A DNA stretch of 64,000 bases from NCBI GenBank assembly GCA_030268105.1, contig BSDZ01000003.1, forward strand, positions 7,697,589 to 7,761,588, given 5' to 3'. This stretch comes from Volvox africanus. Its lineage: Eukaryota > Chlorophyta > Chlorophyceae > Chlamydomonadales > Volvocaceae. A program made the translations under genes and the position numbers. The notes beneath the pieces were generated by a model, which saw only the letters and a program-made list of their open reading frames with translations, was not told where the DNA came from and made no database searches. Below, in pieces: positions 1-12,400 of the stretch. Numbering within the stretch: the first letter of the stretch is position 1; each line of letters starts with the position of its first letter.

Positions 1-1524
1 CCCTAAAATCCATAGTGTGTTGTCGTCTGGTGTATGATTCGCGCGCCAGCGACATATGTTTAAATTAGTGGGTCTTACTCAAGAAGTCGGGGAAGGACAC
101 AGAACCTAGGTCGGTTTTATAAATGGCAGGGGTCCTTGCTTGATTAATGGTTTTACCAACTATGTTCTCTCACCGTAATGCCCGTGTAACTTGGACTGAC
201 GAAACGAATCCTTTCAAACGATTTCCACTAGGGAAGATGGATTGATCTTGCCTGCATTCATCGCGGTACCGACATACCATGACATACTAGGCTACACGTG
301 TACCTATAACGCTACGCTTCCTTGAAGGACCCATCTCTTTTCCCGTGTGTCGTGTTACTGAGTGTTGTTGTTGACCGTAAACTTCATAATACTTTTACAC
401 AGGAAGCGGCACACCGATAACTCCTCACATGCCACAAGAAATGCGGACCGCCCACAGGACTATCTATGACTACCCCAAACTCACGTGCGAAGAGCACATG
501 TACATACAATCAATCCCGATAAACTTAAGGATATACGACGTCCCCCAAAGCAAAGGTAGTTGGACTTGTGACCAGGCCTGCAAGACGATGCCGGTGCGAC
601 AGCCGATGCGACGGTCTGTGTCCAAATGCACATACACATACACACGCACACATCTCTCCTTGCTAAAGGAAGTCGATTTGGGCGAGGAATGGATGATGCG
701 GGCCGCCCTCTAGCGACCAATGACAGGGAGGGAGGAGCACGCGGGGCTCAGCCCAGGTGGGGTGGTTATCAGCTTAGCTAGCGGGGAGGAATGCCACCAC
801 CAGGTAACGCTAACGATACGACAAGGTATTTTTCCTGTCCTGTTATGCACACATATGCTGTACACTGTTAAGTTAGTTGCCGCCAAACACAAGTTAAGGT
901 GAATCACGGCGCACATCTCGCAGGAAAAGGGATAATAGTCATGGATTGGTGTGGACGGCCTGCACCCTGTGGACGGTTCCGCGCTGCTTATAAAAGAGCT
1001 ATGTCAGCCTTTGTGCGGAGGAATAGATCGCCAAAACACAAATCCCCTATAAACACACAAACACAAACACACCACACACAGCCACCATGTACAGCCACAC
1101 ATCATATCGCACCACACAAGGGCTCTTGTAATTTAGGTGAGAGCCGCATTTCGTTTCTTACGCCCCCACATAACCATATATATATGCACAGCTTCCGCGG
1201 CGGCCGGCCAGCAGGTTTCAGCGGTAGCCTCACCTGCTTTCATAATTTAATCATTCTATATGATCCATAAAATATAAGACCTATACGGATAGATTCACCG
1301 TACCGTTCGTTCCACAGGCTGTACCCGAGTTGTGTCGTAGGCCTGATGATGCCACTCCGAACCCACATGCATGTACGTCACTGCCATGCTATATGAAAGG
1401 TGAGGCGGAGAGAGAAGCCAAGAACCTGAGAAGGCGGTGAAATATATACTCGTGCGTCTTTCCGTCACCACAAGTCATATGCCATAAGTCATACGACACT
1501 CCTTATAGGCCATACCGCCAAGAA
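1..1524. other. Window start, no gene recognised
   Basis: I see no coding exon with a recognisable motif here. The first eight bases match one unit of a Chlamydomonas-type telomere repeat, but a single unit cannot support a telomere. The stretch holds an AC-rich tract near 1040-1085 and a dispersed-repeat copy at 650-815. It lies downstream of the stop codon of the minus-strand glycosyltransferase, so part may be its 3' untranslated region. Confidence 0.5.
650..815 (+). repeat. Dispersed repeat, copy 1 of a retroelement-like module
   Basis: This segment closely matches 9062-9225, with a few substitutions and a small indel. Shared blocks include the frame ending EVDL(A/G)EEWMMRAAL and the following G-rich stretch up to GGAATGCCACCACC. 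Here it ends at a point where the second copy continues into a LINE-tail module. I infer a piece of a non-LTR retroelement. The family is not identified. Confidence 0.6.
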
Positions 1525-3556
1525 CTAGAACCAGGGAAGGCTGTCTCGGCAGTTTTTGAATTGCACCCCCACGATGGGCTGGTAGCGGCCAGCGGCCATG
1601 GCGCCCAAGGCATCATCGCTGGTGACCAACGAATGGGCCTTATGGAGCATGAACTTTGTCGTGTTGATACCGCGGTAAAACACAACCTGGACGGGACGAG
1701 CATGGCGTGGGCCGGGGTGGGGGAGCTGTCAAGCAAAATATTGAAATACAGTACTCAACTTATGGCGCAGTTAGGAGAGGAGGGGAGAGGAGGGGAGAGG
1801 AGGGGAGAGGAGGGGAGAGGAGGGAAGAGGAGGGGAGAGGAGGGAAGAGGAGGGGAGAGGAGGGGAGAGGTTTTCCGTGGCCCCTGCCCCTGCCCCTGCA
1901 ACCCCTGCCCATGCTTGGGGAGGGCGGCGATGGAGATAGCAACCCTCCTGTAAAGGGCATGCGCCGCATCTTTTCCTGACATGAAGAGGAAGCGGAAGCA
2001 GAGAAGAGGTTTTCCATGGCGCATATGCACGCGTGTGATTGCTCTCCCCGCACCTTATGCAAGGCTTGGACCCGCAGCCACTGGGCACGATGACGACGGC
2101 ATGAGGACAGGACAGGATAGGACGGGTCGGCAATTGCAATGTGTCGAAATGTCGCATTTCAACTGAAGCGCGACAAATATACGCAACGACGACGGCACCA
2201 GATGATAATTTTACGTATCTAATTGGACCATTCCTCTTTTTCATTTTCACTCCTTAATTTCCGCGCGTAGGTATCGAATTAGAGATGGGGAAACCCACAT
2301 CACATATAGTGCGCATTGAACGCGGCGTGCTAACATGTCCACATGTACGACACAAGGCATACCGTACATGAGATGTGCGGATGCTTGTACGGAAACACAA
2401 TGCATCCACACACAGAACATGCCCAAACACAGGTGCACCTTATTACCTGCTGCAGCGCTTCAACGCGGCCGCCCTGTGTGCGCGTGCGGCCAACAGCGAT
2501 CGATGCTGCGGCGGAGAGTTTGTGCGGCTGATGGACCAGCCAGGCATCCGGTACGGCAGCGAAGGAGGTGTTGATGTACGCTAGCGATGCCACCTGCGTC
2601 ACCTTGTCTCGGAAGCAGCCCCGAAACCGAATGTCGTACGGCATCATCATGTAGCGCTCCCTGCACCCATGTTGGATCGGCGGGGTTGTCGCTTCACTTG
2701 GACACAGGGCAAAACACGGCGCACAGCCAACCGGACAGCATCTATGCGGCGGTGACCTAGACATCAGACCAACAAACCATCCACCCAACCAGCCAGTCAG
2801 GCAGATGGGACGCCAATCGACACCGGAATCATCGGAGCATGGGATGCAAAACATATGGGATAGCACAAGGAGAGAAGGCCCAGTTATAGTTTGGGCAGAG
2901 CCTAGTATAACAGTAGCGCGCTCTGCGAATCCTATAGCAGCAGCAAAAAGCAGCGAGCAGCAGCTTTGGACGTTGCACGTTTGTACTGAAGCTATGGGAA
3001 AACTGTCTGTACCGTTTAACAATCACCAGGCACTACTTTTCCTGGAGAAAAACATCCTTGCTCGGGATGATTCCGCACGTTCTAAAGCATGCAAAAGATT
3101 AGAAAGAAGAGTCCCAGCTGTGTGAGGTTCAGTTCGTTCGCGGCGTTTTTCTTCCGAGCAGGAACTGATGCAAATCGTGGTTTTGCAAATTCATACAATA
3201 ATCATGGCGCCTCCTCCGAATTTCACAATCGTGGCGGGGTCGATCTTCAACACGTGTTCACCTCCTTGTGATGCCCCAGGGCTCGTAGCCGCGGGCATAA
3301 CGTACGGAGTACGGCTGCTCGGCATTTAGCCACCTGCGAAGTCAAGGAAAAATCTGAAATTACAAACCTAGGCAACGCACGGGCCTAACACCTTCTAAAG
3401 ATGGAAGAAGAGAAATGGGATTTCCTGTGGGAGTGATATGGGAGTGAGTGTTTCTCCGTGTGTGTATGTTTATTTCTGTGTATACGCGTGTCTGTATGTG
3501 TGTTGTTATGTGTGGGAGGGTTCGCACAAGCAAACTAAACCAAAAGTCGCGCAGCC

Positions 3557-3632
<76 letters not shown>

Positions 3633-4032
3633 ATATATACATATATATGCATATATATATATATACAGCTGTATAAGTGTACACGTGAAGCGCATTCCTT
3701 TGTGACGCGACCTCTGCGTTGCGTTGTAGAGGTTATAGGGGATGCACATTCACAAGACCGACAAGACTGACAGAGACATACGCCCTACGAGAATCCCGTT
3801 GAAGATTCGGCTGCTGACCGGAACCCGCCCCCTCAGTCAACATGAAAATGAAAATACTGACGAGACGGGAGACCAAACCCCAAGACCCCGAACCCACCTC
3901 CGGTAGTCTGTGGCGTTGTGGCCCTGCGGGAAGATGTCTTCAGAGAACATCCGCAGGTGGCGGCTCTGCCAGAGCATTCCCAGACGCTGCTTGTCACCTG
4001 AGAGAGATTGTGCATGTGTATGTGTATATGTA

Positions 4033-4117
<85 letters not shown>

Positions 4118-4164
4118 ATGTGTATGTGTATGTGTATGTGTGTATGTGTGTATGTGTATGTGTA

Positions 4165-4201
<37 letters not shown>

Positions 4202-6145
4202 GTATGTGTGTGTGTATGTGTATGTGTTTGTGTATGTGTATGTGTGTGCATGTGAAGTTTGTGAGCATACGGCGAAAAGGGGAGGAAACGGAGTGTGCGC
4301 GTATTGGCGTATTGTATCTTTGCACGTGAGAGAATGTGAGGTCGGCTGTGAGGGTTTATGGCTCGCAACAGACCTACGGCGCACACACCCTTGATGGCCG
4401 ACAGCACCGTATTCTTCGCGTCCTGTTGCTTTAAATGGCTCTCCGATTCCCAGGCAGGAAGGACCCAAAAGGACGTGGCAGCCTGCTGCATGGCCTGTAC
4501 CCTGGCGGGGCCGTCGCGGTGAGGAGTGAGAGAAAGGGAGACACAGCATTATTCGGCGGTGAATGCATTTGAGTTGAGGGTTGAGGTCAGATTGGCGCCA
4601 AATCAGGAAACAGGAATGAGAGGAAAGAGTAATAATGCTGTGTCGGGAAGAATGGTGGTGATGGGGGAACCGGGGCACGAGGAACTGGACGCTTTTCTCT
4701 CGCTAAAAACATCATTACCCGGAAGAAAGTTCTTTATAACCGAGAGGGTGGAGAGGACACGATAATCAACGCCCTCGGGCACCAAAACCCACACGTTCGG
4801 ATAAAACCAGTAGTAGTGGGAGCTCTGCATCACGCCTGCGGCCTACAACTTTCTACAACTCTCTGCAGCACACACAAACGCACACACACCTGTTAGGGTC
4901 TCCTAGGGTACTCTTCAGCGAGTCGCTTATCGCCAGATCCACATCAATCATTGCCGCCAATGGCGTACGAATAGCTAGCAGCGCGGCGTTTCGGAGCGCG
5001 TTGATGGGCACCAGAGAGGCGAGTGCGCGGTCAGCCGTCACCTCTGTCAGCAACAGCAGGCGCAGGCTGCAGGTGTCGTTGCTGCCTTCCAGACGAGTAA
5101 ACACCTCCTGCATGTAGATCACAATATAGTGAAATAGTGAAATAGTGGGAGAGGGGGAGAGGGAAAGATGGAGAGATGGAGAGATGGAGAGAGGGAGAGA
5201 GGGAGGAGGAAGAGAGGGAGGAGGAAGAGAGGGAGAGAGGGAGAAGGGGGGAGAGAGAGAAAAAAGATTGAGGGAGAGGGACAGAGCTGCGAACGCAGGT
5301 GTTAAATTCTACTTACTTACACGGATGGCATCTCGGGGTCATATTTAGTACTTATCATTAAATAAAGCATAAATTTCGAGTTGGGTTGTGGGTTTGGGCT
5401 TTTTGGTGGAGGAGGAGTCTGGATGCTGTGTTCGGCTGGCCAAAACCGTGGCCTAAGCGGTACCTAGACCCTCAATGGACTTGGACAGTAATCCATTAAT
5501 ATGCCCCACAATGTAAACATCTTCACCCATTTCTATTATACTCAAACCTGGAGCTTCGCTTGTGTCTCCTGCACCACTGCCTCGTTCCGGTGCAGGAGGA
5601 AGGCACCATGTGGCTGCACCAGTGGCAAGTAAACTGCCGCTGAAACGGCGCTGCCAGGAAGCATGCGGCACTGTATACACGGGGATATTGAGAAACTGCT
5701 GTTGAATTGGAAGACTTTGGGAGAAACGGGAGTATGATAGAAGCGACTTACGAGGGACTCCAAATGGTGCACACGGTCCATAGTCGCCGTGCTGAACACC
5801 GTTAAAGGGAATGAACATTCCTTTGCAGAACGCCATACTTGTGATATATTAAGACTGTGTCCCGCAGAGGAAACCCGTAACTATTTGCTCCGCGTCAATT
5901 AAGGGCGCCAAAGACCTTTACCTCACAGGCGAGCTGGTCATGAAGGACCCAAATGTCGTGGGGGTAGCATTATAAAATGCATTGAAACATCTTTGCACGA
6001 GCTCAACATCATTTAACTGGCCCGCTGATTGCACTATTTCAGTAGCAGCTATGCGGCACAGGAATAATAAGAATAATAAATTTATCACATGGTAGGTAGC
6101 TTTCCTTTTTTCACTAATAGTGTATGCTATTATATCCTTACGCAT
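1525..6145 (-). CDS. Glycosyltransferase family 49 (LARGE/B4GAT1-like)
   Basis: Nine exons join in frame to about 442 residues: 6145-5922, 5854-5752, 5670-5548, 5107-4890, 4501-4389, 3997-3898, 3333-3262, 2660-2447, 1686-1525. The start at 6145 gives a short basic N-terminus and a hydrophobic segment (VINLLFLLFLC), fitting a Golgi type II anchor. The family signature runs FSTATMDR..HHLESL, then VSAAVYLPL, VPINALRNAALLAIRT and the metal-binding DVD at about 205-207. It continues with FWVLPAWE, FPQGHNATDYRRW, RGYEPWG, MMMPYDIRFRG, AWLVHQPH and a C-terminal C..SLPW. GT49 enzymes transfer glucuronic acid or related sugars to glycans. The acceptor in algae is unknown, and cell-wall or matrix glycoproteins are an inference. 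All phases match. An additional 5' exon is possible. Confidence 0.85.
1772..1869 (+). repeat. Minisatellite, 10-bp unit GGGGAGAGGA
   Basis: About ten units, two with GGGAAGAGGA. It lies in the last intron of the minus-strand glycosyltransferase, about 85 bp upstream of the acceptor at 1687, so the transcript reads it as polypyrimidine. The unit is one of the variant units of the large satellite at 50937-64000. Confidence 0.95.
3559..3667 (+). repeat. (CT)n followed by (TA)n microsatellite
   Basis: An almost pure CT dinucleotide run of about 70 bp passes into a TATA/CATATA run. It sits in the glycosyltransferase intron between exons 3898 and 3333. The sense transcript reads it as GA. Confidence 0.95.
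4011..4252 (+). repeat. (TGTGTA)n hexamer microsatellite
   Basis: An imperfect hexanucleotide array with interspersed TG expansions, inside the glycosyltransferase intron between exons 4389 and 3997. It ends about 14 bp from the acceptor. The long open frames across it are repeat artefacts. Confidence 0.95.
5145..5280 (+). repeat. GA-rich imperfect tandem tract
   Basis: Purine-only blocks such as GGGAGA and GGAGAGAT repeat for about 135 bp. The tract lies in the glycosyltransferase intron about 40 bp upstream of the acceptor at 5108. In the minus-strand transcript it is a long pyrimidine tract. Confidence 0.9.
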
Positions 6146-6815
6146 CGATCAGTCAGCCTTGCAGGTTGCTCACTGTCTCTGCCTTGCAACAAGAATCTAT
6201 GCATATTTTAAGCTGCAATGGTATCCAGCATAATATATACCAGCATTTCTTCAGAAGAATTGATGATTATCAAGAGAGTTACATTGGCCAAATCCACCGT
6301 ACGGCATAAGCACTTGAAAGCCAGACGTGAAAATGGTGAACGAAAAAATGTTTGTAGCACTGGCGTCTCATCGCTGTGTCTTTACAAGATGTAAATCAGT
6401 TGTCCGCTTGATAACTCACCATTGCATATGGAAGTCGTCACGTACGTAAGCTACCAGCCGTTGCTATGGTCACGCATCTCTGCCTCAACGGCAAAAGGCT
6501 GCGGATAATAAGAACACACAAACAAGTACAGTACATAAGCCGATTAGCCTTGGCGTAATCCTGGTTGTGGCGCGCACTTAGCTCGGACTTCCGTATAAAT
6601 CATCCGACCATTTTTTTAATTTTGCTCCGATACCCGCCCGCCATAGCTTCAGACCTCTCAGCATTTGAACCTGCCATGCCGGAGTGTCATACAAGCTAGC
6701 AAGAGCCTCAAGCAACGCCCTACGTGGTCCTAAGCCTCCCTAAACCCTCCCGTTCAGTAAAACCTAAAGCCGCCCTCCATCGACTGCTCATAAATGCCCT
6801 AATTTCTCCAACCAA
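6146..6815. other. Intergenic, tandem minus-strand genes
   Basis: This is the gap between the stop codon at 6816 of the upstream gene and the likely start at 6145 of the glycosyltransferase, both on the minus strand. The glycosyltransferase promoter should lie here. I see no clear motif. Confidence 0.4.
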
Positions 6816-8119
6816 TCAACTACCCTCATCGCTCATGTAATCTCCCTCGTCGCTGTCGCTGTCCTCGTCTTCATCCTCCTCCTCCCCCTCCTCGCAACGC
6901 AGCACAGCAGTGCTCCCCTCTCTCCCCGCGTTGACCTCGCCGCTCTGTTCCTCCGCCTTGAGCTGTTGGCGCAAGATTCGCGCCTGTACTCGTCCGCTGC
7001 GCCGGCGCTCCTGCGGTGCCGCCACCGCTGCAACAGCCAGGACAGCTCCACTACCCGGGTCGGATGAACGGTGCGGTTGAGTTCGGAAACCTCGGGCCCG
7101 TATAGATGACGGCTGGCTATCCAATGCAAGCTCCGCTATACGCTCGACGGCATCGGCGCCACTGCCGTCGCCGTTGACAACCTCTAACACGAATGACGGC
7201 GGGGTAAGAGTGGCGCTAGCCGCCACATTCCCGCTATCAATATCATTCGCCGCGGCGGATAGTCTATTGATTTCCGTATGGCCACCCGTCCCATAAAACA
7301 CACTCGCCGGAAACGCCGTGCTATGAATTGCGGCGGCGCCACTGGGACTCTTACCGCTGCCACTGACTCCCTGCGCCCCCGCATTAGTGGGTGCTGCAGT
7401 GGTGGTGGCGGTGGCGGTGAGTGCGGCGGCGACGGTGACGGAGGATCCCTGTGGAGGTAGCCTAGTTGCGGTCTTCGGCGGTGGTCTGGGCGAGGCCTGA
7501 AGGCGCGACGGTGTACCAGGCCGACGGGTCAGTGTCGTTGTAAGGGGCGGCGGTGGCGGCGGTGGCGGCGGTGGCGGAAGTGTCGGGCGGCGGCGCGCGG
7601 GTGATGCTGATTTTGCGCACCTGGGGTCAATGGGAAGGAGCAAGGCAAAAAATGGCATTCTATCTTTGCTATAATAATAATATCATATAATTATATTTTA
7701 TTTAAAAATACATATTATTATATTTATATACAATGATGTACAATGATGATTCTAATTATCATAATAATATTTTTATTCTATTTCACGATTCATATGATAT
7801 CACGGAGGTCTGCATCTAACCTTCCTGTACGATGACTGTCACCCCGCTGTCACTTAGTTCACACTGAAACCCAACCTGGCCTGTGTGACAAGGTTCGTTA
7901 AAAGTTTATGTATTTGGTTCCTAAGTTTTGTGACCGGTGTACCGGTTGACTGGTTGAATCCAGTGACAGTTGTAAACTGGGATCCTGCGAGTGCGACTGT
8001 GAGTACGACAAAAAACCAATCCTTATATTTGAAAGATGATTCTTGTTGTTCGAAACCCACCTGCCAACAGCACTGCCAGCATAAAGAGAGGACGCCACCG
8101 CTGTAGTTGTCAGCACCAT
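6816..8119 (-). CDS. Unrecognised protein, Pro/Ala-rich with acidic C-terminus
   Basis: I do not recognise this gene. Exons 8119-8061 and 7620-6816 join in matching phase (2 + 1 bases) to about 287 residues. Starting at 8119, the N-terminus MVLTTTAVASSLYAGSAVG resembles a signal peptide or membrane segment. A run of about a dozen prolines follows, then Ala/Thr/Ser-rich low complexity, an Arg/Gln stretch (RRRSGRVQARILRQQL) and a strongly acidic tail ending SDSDEGDYMSDEGS. The frame stays open upstream to about 8223 (ARRLAAKFRALGGKPTSE), which looks coding, so the real start may lie in an earlier exon lost to the microsatellite region. No homology is claimed. Confidence 0.45.
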
Positions 8120-8400
8120 TCCGATACTGACCGCTGGATTCAGGTCAGCAGCTCCAAGACTGGTTTCGGAGGTGGGTTTGCCACCTAGGGCTCGGAACTT
8201 GGCTGCCAGCCGACGCGCCTGGCCTATACGGCATCATGCGACATTCCGTGCATCGTTCCGTATGCATGGAAACATACACCGAATCAGTTTTGGCGCTTCG
8301 AGGATGTGAGGCAAGGACGCGGGTATAAGTGATAAATTTCTGTTGATGTCACTGCATCACATACCCATATAAAATTTCCGTTGAAATGAAATGCATTTAG

Positions 8401-8672
8401 CAACACACACACATACACATATACACATATACACATACACATACACATACACACATACATATACACACATACACAAATACATACACATACACATACAGAC
8501 ATACAAATGCACATACACATACACATACACACATACATATACACACATACACAAATACATACACATACACATATACATACACATACACATATACATACAC
8601 ATACACATACACATACACACATACACATACACACATACAAATGCACATACACATACACACATACAAATGCAC

Positions 8673-8711
<39 letters not shown>

Positions 8712-8980
8712 TACATATACACACATACACAAATACATACACATACACATACAGACATACAAATGCACATACACATACACATACACACACATACAGATAT
8801 ACAAATGCACATACACATATACATACACATACACATATACATACACATACACATATACAAATGCACATACACATACAGACATACAAATGCACATACACAT
8901 ACACACATACAAATGCACATACACATACACATATACAAATGCACATACACATACACATACACATATACATACACATATAC

Positions 8981-9049
<69 letters not shown>

Positions 9050-9058
9050 TACACACAC
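8401..9058 (+). repeat. (ACATAC)n microsatellite, about 660 bp
   Basis: An imperfect hexanucleotide array with recurrent ACATACAAATGC and ACATACAGAC variants. It lies between the unrecognised gene and the vasohibin gene. The variants recur at intervals, so internal duplications have occurred. Open frames of more than 200 codons across it are artefacts. Confidence 0.95.
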
Positions 9059-9061
9059 GCA

Positions 9062-9440
9062 CACATCTCTCCCTGCTGGAGAAGGAAGTCGATTTGGCCG
9101 AGGAATGGATGATGCGGGCGGCCCTCTAGCGACCAGTGACAGGGAGGGAGGAGCACGCGGGGCTCAGCCCAGGTGGGGTGGTTATCAGCTTAGCTGGCGG
9201 GGGCCGCTGATGGGGAGGAATGCCACCACCACCACCGCCACCATCCGGAAACGCTTACATACACACACACGAAGTCAAATAAAAAAACACGTGTTCCTGC
9301 TGACTTGAGGGAATGGGTGGAGCGTGCGGCAGGACAGACAGACAAAGCCGCGTGTTTCCCCCCGCGCTGTGGTTCGGCCCGCTGATCATAAGGCCCCCGG
9401 TGCATGTCTTTGCAGAAGGTCGAGTCGTACACAGCGTACC
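9062..9440 (+). mobile_element. Retroelement remnant, two modules
   Basis: The first part (9062-9225) repeats 650-815. The second part (about 9313-9440) shares the core TGCGCTGTGG.TCGGCCC and CCCCCGGTGC with segments near 32700-32800, 34050-34140 and, inverted, 46935-47040. One of those copies follows a LINE-like coding remnant, so I interpret the second module as a LINE 3' tail. It abuts the 3' end of the vasohibin gene. Confidence 0.55.
9255..9259 (-). terminator. Candidate TGTAA poly(A) signal for the vasohibin gene
   Basis: TGTAA on the minus strand, about 187 bp past the stop codon at 9446. TGTAA is the usual poly(A) signal in volvocine algae. A pentamer is common by chance, so this is tentative. 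Confidence 0.35.
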
Positions 9441-9445
9441 ACCCT

Positions 9446-12400
9446 TCATGCGCGGGGCAAAGCGCACCCTTTCCCCCAGCATTTCCCGAATCGGACATAG
9501 AAATTGCCACCCGCATCCGCATCCGCACCCGCACCTGCAAACTTGTCCAGCGCCACTCGATGCGCCATCCATGATTTGCGTCCCGTCAACGACAATGTCA
9601 AGTAACGCCAACAAACGGGCCCCGCATAGTACGTGTCGTGCTCCAGAGGTAGCCCCACATACACCTGCAGCCATGCAATCAATGTGATAAAGTAAAAAAG
9701 TACAGTAAAAAGTACAGTAAATAGTACAGTAAAAAAAGTAGTAGTTAAGTAAAAAAAACCCGTCACACCCTGCGGGATGACCAGTTGCCAATCTTCTGGA
9801 CATCTTCCGATCGATCTTTGCTGAAGCTAGGCAGATATAACAGAGAGATACCAACATACAGCCCCTCAAACCCTCGAACGTCACGCACAGTGTGACTTGC
9901 AACTTACCCGTGCCAGCGTGTGCCACCACCGCTCGTACGATGATTTGTACTCCGAAACCAAATCTGTACAACGGGACAATATATGCGTTAGGAGCATGTA
10001 AGCAGCCGCAGGGCGGAGAACGAACTGCTTGCGGTGCGCGCGTGAGAAAGAGGGCATTTAGTATATATTCGGTAAAATAAAAAGAATAAAACACTGCATA
10101 AAATATACATATTTATATATTTAGTGATATAATAAATAATCATGATATACAGTCACAGATTGAACTCATTTTGTAAGGGAAAGCAGGGAAAGAAGATATG
10201 TAAATAAATAAATACATAATAAACAAACGAATAAATAAATATAAAAATAAATAAATAAATGAGTAAACAAGTAAATAAATAAAGGTCGGATCGAAGTACA
10301 CATTGCACACATTTGCAGTCAAATACCACGTGGTGAGCCACAACATGAGCGGCGGATGAGCGCTGCAATCTTCCTGGCTTCGGAACGGCTCCCTCTCCCC
10401 CCAACCCCGTCCACACACACACAGCAACGCACTGCCGAGGCCAGGAAATTTGAGAGACAAAGGTCCTCGATCTACCGTACGCACCGGCCAAGCTTTCGTA
10501 CTCCAGATTCTTATCCATCAGCTCAGGCCGGCGGCTGAGCCCCAAAGCGCCCCATGTACGACTGGGTGCATGGAACACCGCCAACACAATGTGCCTGTGC
10601 GCGATGAAATACACGTTGTACGTCGCCCGGGGCGGACGTGGACGAGCAGGGGGAGGTGCTGAGGCTTGCACAAGTGGCAATCACTGCTTAGGTGTTGTAT
10701 CTCTCTCAAATCCACCTCACCAACAATCAAAGGCCCGAGCGATCGGAAGATGTCCGGATTCGGACACCTTTCCGGGATATATATTGCCCTGTGAAGACCC
10801 CTGTGAATACTACAAAAAGCAGCAGCCACTGATGCAAGTAGGCTGTGTGACTAGCCCTGGGCTCTTGAGGGCGGTAACGACGTCACTTATCACTCACGTA
10901 ACACAAAAGATATGTTCAAATCCAGACCCTGAAAATCAAAATTCGAAACCGGACCGGATCCAGACCAGAAGTTAGATTCGGGATTTGGATTTGGGTTTTG
11001 AACGGAAACCCCGTCACTCCCTAATTTAACCCTAACCCCCCCCTATACACAAACACAAACACAAATACACACATACACACACATACAATACCACAGCACA
11101 CCTGTACGTCTGGCCTTGTACGGTGCTCTTGAAGGCCAATGGCAGGCGGTCTAAGTCCTGCCAGCCTGCCGTCATGAGAGCGCCCAAAAACACAGCCTGA
11201 AAGGAGAGGGCGTCGCCAGCAGGGGGCATTTCGAAAAGCAAATCCGATGTTTCTTAGAGGCTTGAGATAGGGGTGTTAGGACAGGGAGGCAGGGGTCGAT
11301 GGAAGGCGGGTTGAGGGGCTTCAAATGGCCGGGTGTTAGTTCGGCTGCTCAAACGACACGCGATTATTAAGCTATTATTAAGCTGCTAAAGATATAAAAT
11401 CTAAATGATGTAATATCTCAGAAAATTTTTCATATGAATTGTACTATTTCTTGAATCACCATCATTATTATCATTATCATTATTATTATCCATGTTGTTG
11501 TTATTGTTGTCGTTGTTGTGATACACGCTGAAACGCTTTAATGCTAAAAATCCCCATTCCCAGCCCAACTAATCATGAAGTATTCGTACAATTTCTGTAA
11601 GGTACACACAATAAATATACAATGAAAGGTGCAAGAAGCACCTTCCTACACAGCACACCTATCTACACAGCATTTTGTAGTCAGGCCTTATAGGCGCTCA
11701 ACTACTGCATATGCTCGGTCCAGTCATCGACCCATCCCTCTTTTCAACAGCCATGCCTTCTCCCCCCTCGAAGACATTATGGAAACTCCCAAGTACCTCC
11801 AGACACTTTATCGGGAGCGCCACTCGCAGGGCCTCCCGGGCGGTGTCCATGATTCGCGAGAAGGGCCGAGATTTCGAGACGTTGTAATAGTAACCCGGGG
11901 TGTGGTTGTACTGCAACGAGTTGATGACTTGCTGCGTGTACGGGTAAGGAGGAGCCAGAAGATGTGTACATATAAATCATGTCAGTATCAGGATTCGTCC
12001 TCGGGACCATGGGTGTCAGGGATGCCAAAATTAGTCTTCAAAATCGTCATATTTTGTGTGAGAAATTAGAGGTTATGCATATGAGCATAACGCTATCACG
12101 ATTAAGCGCCACCTATTGTACTTCGTGGTCGTGGATTGATAGTCCTGGTCCAGTCCGACCTGGTGTGGGTACGTCCCCGGACACCTCTTCACCCGTCCCA
12201 CTTTTCGTACCCCTAGCAACCTACCTGCACGGTATGCAGCCTCTGCTGGGGCCCCCCACTGGGTTTGCCATCCCCCCCGCCCTTCCCCCCATCAATGAGA
12301 CTTCGGGGGACGACGGGACGTGGCGGGGGACCCAAACCGAGCTGTGCCAAATCTGCCTCACTACACTCCTTTATGAGCTTCTCCTGAAATCAGTTAAGTA

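Noticed and set aside
1..8. Chromosome end (CCCTAAAA)
   Set aside because: Only one unit is present, and ordinary sequence follows at once.
3833..4678. Long frames across the TGTGTA array
   Set aside because: Repeat artefacts overlapping supported glycosyltransferase exons in another frame.
4603..4833. Possible extra glycosyltransferase exon (SHYYWFYPNVWVLVPEGVDY)
   Set aside because: Neighbouring exons 4890 and 4501 already join in phase, and the segment has no GT49 motif.
8284..9308. Open frames of 200-305 codons on both strands
   Set aside because: They read the ACATAC microsatellite (HIHTYT or VCVYVY patterns) in every frame and are not genes.
10518..10829. Minus frame IVGEVDLREIQHLSSDCHLC
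   Set aside because: It lies largely in the vasohibin intron and overlaps the supported exon in another frame.
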